From: an uncultured Acetatifactor sp.
GTDB taxonomy: Bacteria > Bacillota > Clostridia > Lachnospirales > Lachnospiraceae
Direction: 5' to 3'
Assembly: GCA_934394515.1 (NCBI GenBank)
Contig: CAKRRU010000007.1
Location: forward strand, 1-41,380
DNA: 41,380 bases
Shown here: in pieces, positions 24,063-33,862 of the stretch
Position numbering within the stretch: the first letter of the stretch is position 1
How the letters are laid out: each line of letters starts with the position of its first letter
Program-made: the position numbers and the translations under genes
Notes under the pieces: generated by a model
Seen by the model: the letters and a program-made list of their open reading frames with translations, nothing else
The model's database searches: none
Told to the model about the DNA's origin: nothing

Positions 24063-24111
24063 ATTGTATTATCATATTTCGAGTTTTTCAATTATTTTCA
24101 TTTTCTCGAAA
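24063..24111 (-). promoter_or_regulatory. Promoter with flanking dyad for the AAA/DUF4143 gene
   Basis: TTGAAA (24091-24086) and TACAAT (24068-24063) are 17 nt apart on the minus strand. TTTCGAG (24077-24083) and CTCGAAA (24105-24111) form an inverted repeat bracketing the -35 element, a possible operator. Confidence 0.6.
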
Positions 24112-24223
24112 TAGAATTGATGCGTATTCTCAGTATTTCCATTCTCCTCTTCCCATATTCATACGCTTACATAGCTATTTAACGATTTACAAAATCCAAT
24201 AAAATAAGGCTTGTCAAACTGTT

Positions 24224-27200
24224 TTACTCGTACTTCTCCAGATAAAAGGAATACAATATCTTCTCCTTCACCGGCATCTGCATCAGTTTCGTCAGTGCTT
24301 CTTCATAGTACTGGATCTGGACACTGTATCTGTTCCAGAGTGCCTGTAAGGACTCGATCACGTCCGTCTTGTAATCCAACAGTACAATTTCGCCGTTTTC
24401 TACGAAGAAGACGTCGATGATACCCTGGATCAACACTTTCTCTTCCTCCGGAAGCTCCGGGTTCAGGCGTCCGGCATCGATGCCGAGTACGAACGGCTGC
24501 TCTCTGTACAATAGTCCCTGTTCTTCGGCACGCCACATGCGGTAAGCCAGTTCCTGCTCCATGAAATGTCGGATTTTCGGCAGGTTGACCGCCTGGGCGT
24601 ATTCTTCTGTGAGGCGTAACGATTCTGTCTCTCGTTTGATAAATTCTTCCAGACGCTTTTGCAGTCTGTCCTTATCCAATCCTGCCTGATAATCCGCATA
24701 GGTCCCCGGACATTTTGCAAAAAATCCGGACTCAACGAACATCCAGTCAAAGTCTAAGAGTTCCATCGTCCGGTGGAATGCATTACCTCTGACTGCGCCG
24801 CTGACCTTCTCTTTTTCGCGACGGAATGCCGGGATGTAGGGGACGACTTCTTTCTCTTCAAATGTATGGAAAGCTGCTTCATCCTTCTCTGCCATTGCGG
24901 CAATTTTCAATTCGGAAACCGTAGTCTTGGTATACAGCTTCTGTAATCCCGGATAGGGATACCGGTAGGCAAATCGTGCTCTCAGCTGATGAAGTTTCCT
25001 GTTATTCACAGTATTATCACCCTCAATACCAAGAGCATTCCAATCAATTTCTTCCTGCAAAGTTTCTGTATTGTCTGCCGTGCTTTTCCTCAAGTCTACT
25101 CTCGTTTTATCCTCCGCAATTCCTTCGTCCGACACTACTCCTGCGTTATTCTCCGCCCAATCATGACAAAGCACACTCTCATCGGCCACGCGACGCAACA
25201 TCTCCCTGCGGTCTCCCAGACGCAGCTGTTCTCTGATTTCTGCTGCCGCCAGATCTTCGATCCCCATGATTTTGACATCAATATCTGTCTGCGGCAGGAT
25301 CGGCAATAAGAAATCCATGTAACTTCCCGCTTCGCTGAAATCCAGGTAGGTCAGTTTCTCCTGCCCGGTCATCTGGGATAATTCCCATTTTTCATCCGCT
25401 TTGTCCAGTACAGAGGTCAGGATCAGTTTCTCTCTGGCACGGGTTAGTGCCACATAGAGCACACGAAGTTCCTCTGCCAGGTTATCTTCCTTCATTTTGG
25501 CTGACAGAACATTTCTCCTGAGTGTCTTATTTTTAATTCTGCGCACAGGATCCACATAATCTACCGCTACGCCCAGATCCATATCCACAATCATGGACTG
25601 GTTCGCATCCTGCATATTGAACCGTTTAGACAGCCCGGATACGAATACGACGGGGAATTCCAGACCCTTACTCTTATGAATACTCATAATTCTGACGACA
25701 TCGGCATTTTCATCCAAAGTATCTGCCTCGCCGTAATCCACATCGTATTTCTCCAGCTGTTCCATATACCGGATAAAATGAAACAATCCAAAATAGCTGG
25801 TCTTCTCAAAAGCGGCTGCCTTGGTCAGTAACATCTCCACATTGGCACGGCGTTTTCCTCCTGCCGGAAGTGCCGTCACATAATTCAGATAGTCAAAATC
25901 ATCTATCACACATTGCAGCAGATCACGGATTGAGGTATACGGTGTCAGGTCACGGTAGTGATTGATTGTTTCTAAGAAGTTTCGTACTTTTAACTGTAAT
26001 TTATTTTCACGTGTAGCATAAACATTACTCGCTGCTTCCGTTCCTTGCATTTCCTGTTCAGCTGTTCCAAGCATTATATCATTAGTCTGTTCCGCATTCC
26101 TCTGCGCCACTTCCTCCAGTGCCTCATACAACGTCATCCGCTTCCGCCCGCTTCGGATAACGGCGATCTCCTCCTGCGTAAATCCACCAAATACCGACTG
26201 CATCACACCAAACAACGGAATATCCTGTCTCGGATTGTCCAGCACACGCAAAAACTGCAGCAGTTCCTGTACCTCTGAAGCACCGAAATACCCTGTCTTT
26301 GACGTAATGTAGACAGGAATCCCCTGCTGTTCCAGTACTTTTTTGAATTCTTCATCCCAGCCGCTGGTCGTACGCAGGAGTATCACCATGTCCGAATATC
26401 TCACAGGGCGCAGTTCGCCTGTGGATTTTTCCGTCACTTTCAGTGTTTCCCTGAGTTCTTTGATACGGGTGGCGATGGCCATTGCTTCCAGCTGCCGCAC
26501 GTTATCATAATTTCCCGTTATCGCACTTTCCGCATCCATAGGATTCTTTGCAGACGCCCCGTCCGCTTCTGCCTCTTTCGCAGGCTTGCTTAAAAGCAAT
26601 AGTTCACTCCGGTACGCAGGATCTTCCGCAGCCGGATATACCGCGCCGGGGTACAGTGCTGCCTTCTCGTCATATTCAATTCCACCGATCTTGCGGCTCA
26701 TGATCCGGGAAAATACCTCATTTACGGTATTCACCACCTGTACACGGCTTCGGAAATTTTTCGCCAGATCGATCCGGCACAGATCTCCCTCTTCCTGATA
26801 AGTATCATATTTTTCCAGGAAAAGTTCCGGTCTCGCCAGACGGAATTTATAGATACTCTGCTTCACATCACCTACCATGAAGCGGTTAAAATGTCCTTCT
26901 GCTTCTCCGGAGATCGCGCTGAGCAGATATTCCTGTACCAGATTGCTGTCCTGGTATTCATCGATCAGAATCTCTTGAAAATACTGACGGTACTCCAGCG
27001 CGACATCACTCGGAGTAACAACATATCGCACTTTCTCACGGTTTCCGTTTTGACGGTTCTGACCTTCAACCTCTGTTGTCCCATCAGCTTCTACCACTTT
27101 TCTCTTCAACAGAATCTGCAAGGCATAGTGCTCCATATCTGAGAAATCGATCAGATGTCTCTCCTGTTTTGCCGCCAGCACTCTTTTGTCAAATTCCAGC

Positions 27201-28345
27201 ACAAGATCCAACAGCGTCTGAAGGGGCGCTCTACAGGCTTTCCCCTGTTCCACCACCAGTTCCAGAGGGGTCTTAAAATACTGTTCCGTCAGCTTTCCGA
27301 GGGTGTCTTTCACACTGTTTCGAATGCTCTTTGCCAGTTCACGTTTGGCAGGGTCCACGCTGTCATCCTTTTTCGAAGGAAGACGACCGAAGGTCATTGC
27401 AGGGATTTTTTCTGACTGCTCCTTAAGATCCTGATACTCGGCCAGTCTCTCCAACCGGTCAATCTCCGCATCTGCCAATTCTCCGTACATATACGGACCG
27501 TCCGGCAGTTCGCACAGCTTCTTCACTTCCTGCATTTTGGTAAGGCAACCCTGTACCACACGGGTCACACGCTCTGCAAGATATTTCCCGTAATCGCTTT
27601 GCAGCAGTGCATCCAGATCACCTGCCGCATAATCTTCCTTGCGTTCCTCAAGCCACTCCTCCGGCCAGGGAAAACTGCCGGCATAACGTGACAGATTTAA
27701 GATATGCTGCTCCAGTACGCTTTCTCTGCCTCCCGTACAGAAATACTCTACACAGGCATGGAATCGTTCCAAAGCTTTCCGTCCTGCTGTCTGTTCCGTA
27801 TCTTCCTGCCCCGCATTTTCCTGCTTCGTCGCGCCAGACTCATAGGACTTGTATTTTACGGAATCGTCACATTCCCCGGATGACAGGCGCAAATTTCCGG
27901 CATAAGCATCCTCCAACAGCTGTCCCAGCACCTCCTGCTGCAACAGTTTGATCTCACCTTCATCTGCCACGCGGAAATCCGGATCCAGCCCGATCTCATT
28001 AAAATGATTCCGGATCAGGAACAGGCTGAAGCTGTCAATGGTCGTGATCTGGGCATTATGTAACAGGGCTGACTGCTTCTGGATGTGTTCATTCCCCGGA
28101 TCTGCATCCAGTCTTGTCGCAATCCCGGCAGCAATACGCTCTCTCATTTCCGCAGCCGCCGCATTGGTGAACGTCACGATCAGCAGGCGATCAATATCCG
28201 CCGGGTGCTCTCCTTCACAGATCATCCGGATGATACGTTCCACCAGCACCGCTGTTTTACCGCTGCCTGCTGCCGCCGACACCAGAATATTACTGTTATG
28301 AAGTTCTATTACTTTTTGCTGTTCCGGGGTGAAATTCATTCCCAT
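24224..28345 (-). CDS. addA: AddA: ATP-dependent helicase-nuclease subunit A
   Basis: 1373 residues, somewhat longer than the usual about 1240. UvrD-type helicase: Walker A AAAGSGKT at 24-31, DEYQDSN (motif II), GDVKQSIYKFR (motif III), SIHKSKGLEFPVVFV and LYVALTRAREKL (motif VI) in order. The RecB-type nuclease at the C-terminus shows GIIDVFF followed by VLLDYKTD near 1320. With AddB it resects double-strand breaks and recognises a Chi-like site for RecA loading. AGAGG is 6 nt before ATG 28345. It follows addB by 148 bp in the same direction; that spacer holds an imperfect direct repeat. Two acidic or Thr/Asn-rich linkers (near 180 and 1085-1125) explain the extra length. Confidence 0.97.
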   Translation of the reverse strand: MGMNFTPEQQKVIELHNSNILVSAAAGSGKTAVLVERIIRMICEGEHPADIDRLLIVTFTNAAAAEMRERIAAGIATRLDADPGNEHIQKQSALLHNAQITTIDSFSLFLIRNHFNEIGLDPDFRVADEGEIKLLQQEVLGQLLEDAYAGNLRLSSGECDDSVKYKSYESGATKQENAGQEDTEQTAGRKALERFHACVEYFCTGGRESVLEQHILNLSRYAGSFPWPEEWLEERKEDYAAGDLDALLQSDYGKYLAERVTRVVQGCLTKMQEVKKLCELPDGPYMYGELADAEIDRLERLAEYQDLKEQSEKIPAMTFGRLPSKKDDSVDPAKRELAKSIRNSVKDTLGKLTEQYFKTPLELVVEQGKACRAPLQTLLDLVLEFDKRVLAAKQERHLIDFSDMEHYALQILLKRKVVEADGTTEVEGQNRQNGNREKVRYVVTPSDVALEYRQYFQEILIDEYQDSNLVQEYLLSAISGEAEGHFNRFMVGDVKQSIYKFRLARPELFLEKYDTYQEEGDLCRIDLAKNFRSRVQVVNTVNEVFSRIMSRKIGGIEYDEKAALYPGAVYPAAEDPAYRSELLLLSKPAKEAEADGASAKNPMDAESAITGNYDNVRQLEAMAIATRIKELRETLKVTEKSTGELRPVRYSDMVILLRTTSGWDEEFKKVLEQQGIPVYITSKTGYFGASEVQELLQFLRVLDNPRQDIPLFGVMQSVFGGFTQEEIAVIRSGRKRMTLYEALEEVAQRNAEQTNDIMLGTAEQEMQGTEAASNVYATRENKLQLKVRNFLETINHYRDLTPYTSIRDLLQCVIDDFDYLNYVTALPAGGKRRANVEMLLTKAAAFEKTSYFGLFHFIRYMEQLEKYDVDYGEADTLDENADVVRIMSIHKSKGLEFPVVFVSGLSKRFNMQDANQSMIVDMDLGVAVDYVDPVRRIKNKTLRRNVLSAKMKEDNLAEELRVLYVALTRAREKLILTSVLDKADEKWELSQMTGQEKLTYLDFSEAGSYMDFLLPILPQTDIDVKIMGIEDLAAAEIREQLRLGDRREMLRRVADESVLCHDWAENNAGVVSDEGIAEDKTRVDLRKSTADNTETLQEEIDWNALGIEGDNTVNNRKLHQLRARFAYRYPYPGLQKLYTKTTVSELKIAAMAEKDEAAFHTFEEKEVVPYIPAFRREKEKVSGAVRGNAFHRTMELLDFDWMFVESGFFAKCPGTYADYQAGLDKDRLQKRLEEFIKRETESLRLTEEYAQAVNLPKIRHFMEQELAYRMWRAEEQGLLYREQPFVLGIDAGRLNPELPEEEKVLIQGIIDVFFVENGEIVLLDYKTDVIESLQALWNRYSVQIQYYEEALTKLMQMPVKEKILYSFYLEKYE

Positions 28346-28493
28346 AATTTTCCTCTGTTTCTGGCTTTCCCGTTTCTGGCTCTACGTCTCAAATCCGGTA
28401 TCTCTGACCTATATTTATGTTCCGGGTGACACCTTTTCCTACTTCTGATTTTTCCGTTTTCTGTCTACGTCCACTATCCGGACTTAACTCTGC

Positions 28494-31400
28494 CTACTGT
28501 TCCGTCTCCGTGATCTTCCGCATCCGCTTTAGCAGTTCCTGCCTGTCATCCTCTTCCAGCTGCCTTTTTTCATAACCGGGAATACTTGCGTCAAATCCGC
28601 AGACCTTCTTATAAGCACAATAGGTACATGCCTCTTCCGATCCCTTTTCATAAGGATTGGCTGCGATCCTGCCGTCCAGTATCTCTCTGCCGATGTCACG
28701 GATCTTGTGATCTACGTATGAGGACACTACCTGCATCTCCTCCAGGCTCAACACTCCGGATCTGGCACTGAAGCTTCCGTCCTTTTTCTTTTCTACCGGA
28801 ATGACGACCGACTTATCCTGCAGATAACGATCCAGCCGCTCCACGACAGCCGGGTCACTGTTGACCACACCGTTCATGCGGAGCTTGGCAAGGATCTGTT
28901 CATTGATCTGCTCTTCCGTCAGCTCCACCGGAGTCTCTATCGTAGGATCATCAATATGATAATACAAAAGTGCCGCAGGCACGATTTCCTTGTCCGGATG
29001 CTTTTTGCTCTCCATCTCCAGCGCCGCATTCATATAGACTACCAATTGCAGCTGCAACCCGTAATACAATGCCGCCAGATCGAACTTCCGGTCGCCGGAT
29101 TTATAATCAATCACCTTCACATACACATGCTCTGCATCTTCCGACACATCGATACGGTCGATTCTTCCCTGCAAGTGCATCTTCTCATCTTCCGACAGAT
29201 TTACATGAATGCTGTCCAGATTCTCAGCAAACCGGAAAGACAATTCATAATCATCCGGCTGAAAACTTCCCTGTTTCAGATGCTGCTGCAATGTAAGTAC
29301 GGTACGCGTCAGTATTCTGCTCATGCGCGTAATGGCATATTCATTCCGGGCAGAACTGTAAAGCACGGTCTCTCCATAAGTTGCAGCATATCCTTCCACA
29401 GCATTTTTGATTGCCTTTGTTGCAAAATCTTCCGTAAAATCCCACCATGTGAGCTTTGTTTCTGCAAGTTTTCCTGCAAAGTTTTCCAAAACGGCATGAT
29501 AAATGTTACCCATATCGGATACTTCAAATCCAAATTCTTCCCGCTCTTTCAGGGAAAGACCGTATTGCAGAAAATGTCTGCAGGCGCATGCCGCATACGT
29601 CTCCAGACGGCTGACACTGTTCTCCAGATGCTTACCGTACAATGCTCTCGCCACGATCTGCGACAAACCACTCTCCCGATATCGGCGAAAAGCCGCCCGG
29701 GTCAGTCTGTCTCTGCCTGCCTCATCCATCTCATACGCACGGTACATAATGTAAAAATCCTGCTTTTCTTCCTCCGGTAATGTCCCTTCCACATATTCGC
29801 GCAGTTCCTCCGCCAGATATCTGGCACCTTCCTGTCTGCCTTCGATCTGCTCAAGCCGGCTGCGATTCTGTGGATATTCTATCTGAAGCGTGGGGAACAG
29901 CTTGCGTACCGTATCGATCAGATACGACGGCCGGATTCCTTTGCCTTCACTGTTTACCTTCGCATAGGACAGGTACAGCTGCTCCGACGGTTTCGTCATA
30001 TTCAGATACAGATATAATCTCTGGATATACATCTGCTGTCTGGGACTGGGCGCCATCTCCGTCCCGGACTCAATCAGGAATTCCCTGTCCATATCCGAGA
30101 TAATGCCGCCTTTGGAAGCATTTTTCGGAATATTTCCATCGTTTACCCCGAGGAAAAACAGCACCTTCACCTGTTTTAATCGGGTTCGCTCCATATCACC
30201 CACCACAATACGATCCACGTTCTGCGGAATCGTACCGACAGTGATTTCGCCGAAACCGGCTTCCAGAATATCCGAAAATTCCTGCATGGAAATCTCTTCT
30301 TCACCGAGGAGTTCATAGATCTGATTAAACAGGTCCATCACCAGTCGGTAGATCTGTGCATACTCTCTTGCTTTGGACAGATCCCCTTCCAGCTCAAATT
30401 GCTGCTGATACTGCAAAAGCTTCTGCTGCACCCGGTTCTGCTCCAGGAAATCGTACAAATGGCTTACATACGCTGCGGTCTTCTCCCTGCTTCCCATATG
30501 CAGGACTTCCACTGCATTCATAAACTGTTCCCGGATGCGGTTCAGGTGATCCAGCTTTTCCTGTGCCTGCGTCTGCGCATCCTGCTCTTTTTCCGCCTGT
30601 GCGCTTCCCTCCTGTCCGTCTGCCGTGCTGTCCGCATCCTGTACCTGCATCTCTTCGGTTCTTCGGGTAAACAGTCTGCTGTAGGTACGGTAACCACGAA
30701 TCCCTGTGCGGATCACATAATTTTCCAGTTCATCGATTTCCTCACGGGATAGGTCGGACATTCCGCTGCGCAGGAAATGGAACACCGTATCATAAGAAAA
30801 ATCCTTCAGATACAGTTGTAACACGCTCTTGATATACTCGATCATCGGATTCAGGACAATTCCTCTGGTTCTGTCCAGAAAGCAAGGAATCTCCAGCTGT
30901 CCGAATTCTGTCTCCACATAGGAAGCATATCCTTCCAGATCCCCGATGACGACTGCGATATCCCGGTAAGTGAGTCCCTGTTCCCGAATCAGACGTCTGA
31001 TATACAATGCCGTCTGGTGAACCTCTTCCCGGGGAGAAAGTGCCTCAAACATGTGAATCTCCTGCTGTGGTTCCATATAAGGCTTGTACTGGTAGCGGAA
31101 CAGATTCTGTTCCAGATACTGCAATGCCGGTGAAGCGGCAAAACGATTCACGCCCCCGGATACAAAGGTATCTTCCGCACGCACCACACCTGCTTCCTCT
31201 GCCAGCTTTACCAGGTCGTCCACTGTCTTTTTACTCAGATGAAACAGCTTCTGCTCACCATCCTGACGGTACGGATCCTCACCTGCGCCGATCGTCACGG
31301 TTACGATCGTCTCCGCGCACACCGTCATCAATTCCTGAATCAGACGATTCTGTATCGGGGTAAATCCCGTAAATCCGTCAAATACAACCACGCTGTTCTG

Positions 31401-31982
31401 TAAAATTTTGGATTTACTTAACGACCTGCGCAATACGTCCAGGGTTTCCTCTGTGGTAATGAAATGATCCCTGATATAATCCTGGAATCCCCGGTACAAA
31501 GTCTTTAAGTCTCTCAGTTTCATTGCCAATGCTCCCCGTTTTTCGGCACTGGCGATCAGCTTGTCCATGTCCTGTATGCTGATCCCATATTGCATAAACT
31601 CGGAGATTGCGCTTTTTACCTCATGGATATATCCCTGCTTGTGCAATAAGCTTCCCATGGCAGGCAGCTGATTTTTCAGATTTGCTGCCACCTTCTGCAG
31701 CACCAGGCTTTTACCGGTATCGTCCAGTACCGGCATCTCTTTGGTACCCACTTCCTCCAGGATACGGTGACTGAGTCGTCCGAAGCTTAAGACATCAATA
31801 TTCAGAATACCGCCCCTGTCGCTGCGCATGACCAGCTCCTTCTGTGTCTGCATCGTAAACTGATCGGGTACGATGATAAAGAAATTTCTCGAAGGCTCCG
31901 CAGCCGCACGCTCTATGATCTCTTCATATATTCTGTGGCTTTTTCCCGATCCGGAAGGACCGAAACAGAAACGTAAACTCAT
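28494..31982 (-). CDS. addB: AddB: helicase-nuclease subunit B with iron-sulfur nuclease domain
   Basis: 1162 residues, typical length. The N-terminus holds a Walker A (GPSGSGKS, 8-15), followed by the inactive-helicase-like core that scans for Chi. The C-terminal nuclease has VIDYKSGDRKF and a downstream QLQLVVYM; cysteines for the 4Fe-4S cluster are one in ETYAACACRHFLQYG and three in ACTYCAYKKVCGF at the C-terminus. Start ATG 31982 has GGAGGAG about 6 nt upstream; the frame remains open to 32117 without a site. First gene of addB-addA; exonuclease III lies 179 bp upstream on the same strand. Confidence 0.97.
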   Translation of the reverse strand: MSLRFCFGPSGSGKSHRIYEEIIERAAAEPSRNFFIIVPDQFTMQTQKELVMRSDRGGILNIDVLSFGRLSHRILEEVGTKEMPVLDDTGKSLVLQKVAANLKNQLPAMGSLLHKQGYIHEVKSAISEFMQYGISIQDMDKLIASAEKRGALAMKLRDLKTLYRGFQDYIRDHFITTEETLDVLRRSLSKSKILQNSVVVFDGFTGFTPIQNRLIQELMTVCAETIVTVTIGAGEDPYRQDGEQKLFHLSKKTVDDLVKLAEEAGVVRAEDTFVSGGVNRFAASPALQYLEQNLFRYQYKPYMEPQQEIHMFEALSPREEVHQTALYIRRLIREQGLTYRDIAVVIGDLEGYASYVETEFGQLEIPCFLDRTRGIVLNPMIEYIKSVLQLYLKDFSYDTVFHFLRSGMSDLSREEIDELENYVIRTGIRGYRTYSRLFTRRTEEMQVQDADSTADGQEGSAQAEKEQDAQTQAQEKLDHLNRIREQFMNAVEVLHMGSREKTAAYVSHLYDFLEQNRVQQKLLQYQQQFELEGDLSKAREYAQIYRLVMDLFNQIYELLGEEEISMQEFSDILEAGFGEITVGTIPQNVDRIVVGDMERTRLKQVKVLFFLGVNDGNIPKNASKGGIISDMDREFLIESGTEMAPSPRQQMYIQRLYLYLNMTKPSEQLYLSYAKVNSEGKGIRPSYLIDTVRKLFPTLQIEYPQNRSRLEQIEGRQEGARYLAEELREYVEGTLPEEEKQDFYIMYRAYEMDEAGRDRLTRAAFRRYRESGLSQIVARALYGKHLENSVSRLETYAACACRHFLQYGLSLKEREEFGFEVSDMGNIYHAVLENFAGKLAETKLTWWDFTEDFATKAIKNAVEGYAATYGETVLYSSARNEYAITRMSRILTRTVLTLQQHLKQGSFQPDDYELSFRFAENLDSIHVNLSEDEKMHLQGRIDRIDVSEDAEHVYVKVIDYKSGDRKFDLAALYYGLQLQLVVYMNAALEMESKKHPDKEIVPAALLYYHIDDPTIETPVELTEEQINEQILAKLRMNGVVNSDPAVVERLDRYLQDKSVVIPVEKKKDGSFSARSGVLSLEEMQVVSSYVDHKIRDIGREILDGRIAANPYEKGSEEACTYCAYKKVCGFDASIPGYEKRQLEEDDRQELLKRMRKITETEQ

Positions 31983-32161
31983 CGTTCTCCTCCATTTACT
32001 ATGCTCTCTTGCGCTATTCCTTGTTTTATGCCAGCTTAATTTCCCGTCACCCTTTTGCATTGAGGAAACCTGAAACTGATTCTGAATTTTGCTCTGCAAT
32101 ACAATCTGCTTTTTCACATCTGCTACCGGGCAATCAAATCTATCGCTACGGAAAATTAAAA

Positions 32162-32917
32162 TTACAATCCAATATCCAGCTCAACGGGACAATGATCCGA
32201 TCCCATGACCTCCGTATGAATCTTTGCATCTGCCAGTCTTTCCTTCAGACACTCAGACACTACAAAATAGTCAATTCTCCATCCGGCATTCTTCGCTCTC
32301 GCCTGGAATCTATAAGACCACCAGGAATAGATTCCCGTCGCTTCCGGGTAAAAATAACGAAAGGTATCAATAAAACCATTGTTCAGCACCTCGGAAAAGC
32401 AGTCTCTCTCTTCATCCGTGAATCCGGCATTGCCCCGATTGGTCTTCGGGTTCTTCAGGTCGATCTCCTGATGTGCCACGTTCAGATCTCCGGCATAGAT
32501 CACCGGTTTGCTCTCCTCCAGTTTCTTCAGATAAGCCAGAAAATCCGCCTCCCATTGCATGCGGTATTCCAGACGCTTCAATTCCTGCTGCGCATTCGGC
32601 ACATAGACCGTCACAAAATAAAAATCCTCATATTCCGCAGTGATCACGCGTCCCTCATGGTCATGTTCCTCGATGCCGATTCCGTAAGTCACACGAACCG
32701 GTTCTTTTTTCGTAAAAAGAGCCGTACCGGAATATCCCTTTTTCTCTGCATAATTCCAGTACTGATAATATCCGGGCAGATCCAGTGCGATCTGTCCCTC
32801 CTGTAATTTCGTCTCCTGTAAGCAGAAAATATCTGCATCCGTTTCCTTAAAAAAATCCAAAAAGCCCTTTTGCATACAGGCTCTCAGTCCGTTCACATTC
32901 CATGAGATCAATTTCAT
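32162..32917 (-). CDS. xth: Exodeoxyribonuclease III (AP endonuclease)
   Basis: 251 residues, standard length. Cleaves DNA at abasic sites and trims blocked 3' ends in base excision repair. The metal-dependent phosphodiesterase motifs are all present: SWNVNG (Asn7), LQETK (Glu35), YAGDLNVAH (Asp/Asn pair), and the C-terminal SDHCPVEL with the catalytic His. AGAGG lies about 9 nt before ATG 32917. Located upstream of addB-addA on the same strand, making a repair-gene neighbourhood, though 179 bp separate it from addB. Confidence 0.96.
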   Translation of the reverse strand: MKLISWNVNGLRACMQKGFLDFFKETDADIFCLQETKLQEGQIALDLPGYYQYWNYAEKKGYSGTALFTKKEPVRVTYGIGIEEHDHEGRVITAEYEDFYFVTVYVPNAQQELKRLEYRMQWEADFLAYLKKLEESKPVIYAGDLNVAHQEIDLKNPKTNRGNAGFTDEERDCFSEVLNNGFIDTFRYFYPEATGIYSWWSYRFQARAKNAGWRIDYFVVSECLKERLADAKIHTEVMGSDHCPVELDIGL

Positions 32918-33014
32918 GCGGTTGTTCCTCTCCCTTTCCGGCTCTGCTATTCCTATTATCTATATTTGCTGTCCTATTTTCCGGACTTGATTTAATCAAA
33001 TCTTAGCAAGCAAC

Positions 33015-33683
33015 TCAAGTTTTCCCATGCTCCTGCACCCACTTCTGTTCCTTCCTTGCAGCCTCCAAAGACTTTTCATACCCCTCCAGAATCTCCTGCA
33101 GTCTTCGTACCTCAGTAATATCCTTTGCTTTGTTCTCCGGGTGATCCATCCACGCATGCTGTTTCTGTGGCGGATAAATGTTCGCTATCGTATTTGCACC
33201 GATCTTCAACCAGTTACCACCGTAGAAAATACTGTTTTCCTCCGGATGCAAAAACTGCGGCAGTTCTGACAGCGCATGGCTTTCTATCATTATTTCGGCA
33301 GTGCTGTTCCCGTTTTCGGACTGACCGATCTTAACTTCTGTTCCAACCGGCTCCACCCACAGTCTCATCGGCTCCCCGGGCTTTTTCCAGAGCTTGTCCA
33401 GCACAAGATTGAGTGGTCCCAGCAGGCAGATCGTCATCACGATTGCCAGCCCTCCCGTCAGTTCCGGGATCCAGGCACTCTGTACCAGGATTTGAAACCA
33501 GATGTGATCGGCTTCTCTTACACCCCAGACTTTTATCACGATCAGAACAGCCGCGGCGATATAGATCAGAATCGTAGCGATTCCTAAAGGAAACAATGTT
33601 TTTTCTTTTTTCATGCTCCATGCGGCATATTCCCGACGTTCTTCCTCTGTAAAAAGAACCGGAAGCTCATATTTTTCTGCCAT
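33015..33683 (-). CDS. Hypothetical membrane protein
   Basis: 222 residues starting MAEKYELPVLFTEEERREYA. Two hydrophobic stretches (about 32-54 and 68-93) anchor it; the C-terminal about 120 residues are soluble and end in a charged helix (ITEVRRLQEILEGYEKSLEA). The part NSIFYGGNWLKIGANTIANIYPP is beta-like. I do not recognise a family. ATG 33683 has GAGG 6 nt upstream and that ribosome site belongs to a leader nearly identical to the one before gatC. It lies 179 bp downstream of the SseB-type gene, same strand, 97 bp ahead of exonuclease III. Confidence 0.7.
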   Translation of the reverse strand: MAEKYELPVLFTEEERREYAAWSMKKEKTLFPLGIATILIYIAAAVLIVIKVWGVREADHIWFQILVQSAWIPELTGGLAIVMTICLLGPLNLVLDKLWKKPGEPMRLWVEPVGTEVKIGQSENGNSTAEIMIESHALSELPQFLHPEENSIFYGGNWLKIGANTIANIYPPQKQHAWMDHPENKAKDITEVRRLQEILEGYEKSLEAARKEQKWVQEHGKT

Positions 33684-33767
33684 ATAAATCCTCATTCCCG
33701 CACATATCGCTTGTGCATAATAAGTTTGTATCAAGCATACGCAGCTACAAATCCCACATGCGAAAAG
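33684..33767 (-). promoter_or_regulatory. Conserved leader element, copy 1 (before the membrane protein gene)
   Basis: On the minus strand this stretch aligns without large gaps to the DNA before gatC (39596-39677), roughly three of four bases identical, up to and including the ribosome site and start codon. Two pairings interlock: TTCGCA with TGCGTA (33764-33759 and 33743-33738, one mismatch) and TTTGTA with TACAAA (33751-33746 and 33730-33725, perfect). The order arm1-arm2-arm1'-arm2' is that of an H-type pseudoknot. Confidence 0.5.
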
Positions 33768-33862
33768 ATTTAATTTCACACTAATCTTCATGTTGCGTAA
33801 TCTCAATACGTTTCTTAGGTATTTTGGCACTAATCCTTGTTCTCAGCTTATTTATCACTATA

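Noticed and set aside
28956..29780. Plus-strand frame of 274 codons opposite addB
   Set aside because: Composition is that of a reverse-frame shadow and it lacks any family motif.
31983..32117. 45 extra N-terminal codons for AddB
   Set aside because: AddB proteins begin just before the Walker A motif; ATG 31982 has GGAGGAG upstream.
33684..33767. Leader as a preQ1 or other known small pseudoknot riboswitch
   Set aside because: It lacks the consensus bases of preQ1-I/II and SAM-II type pseudoknots as far as I can recall them; left as an unassigned element.
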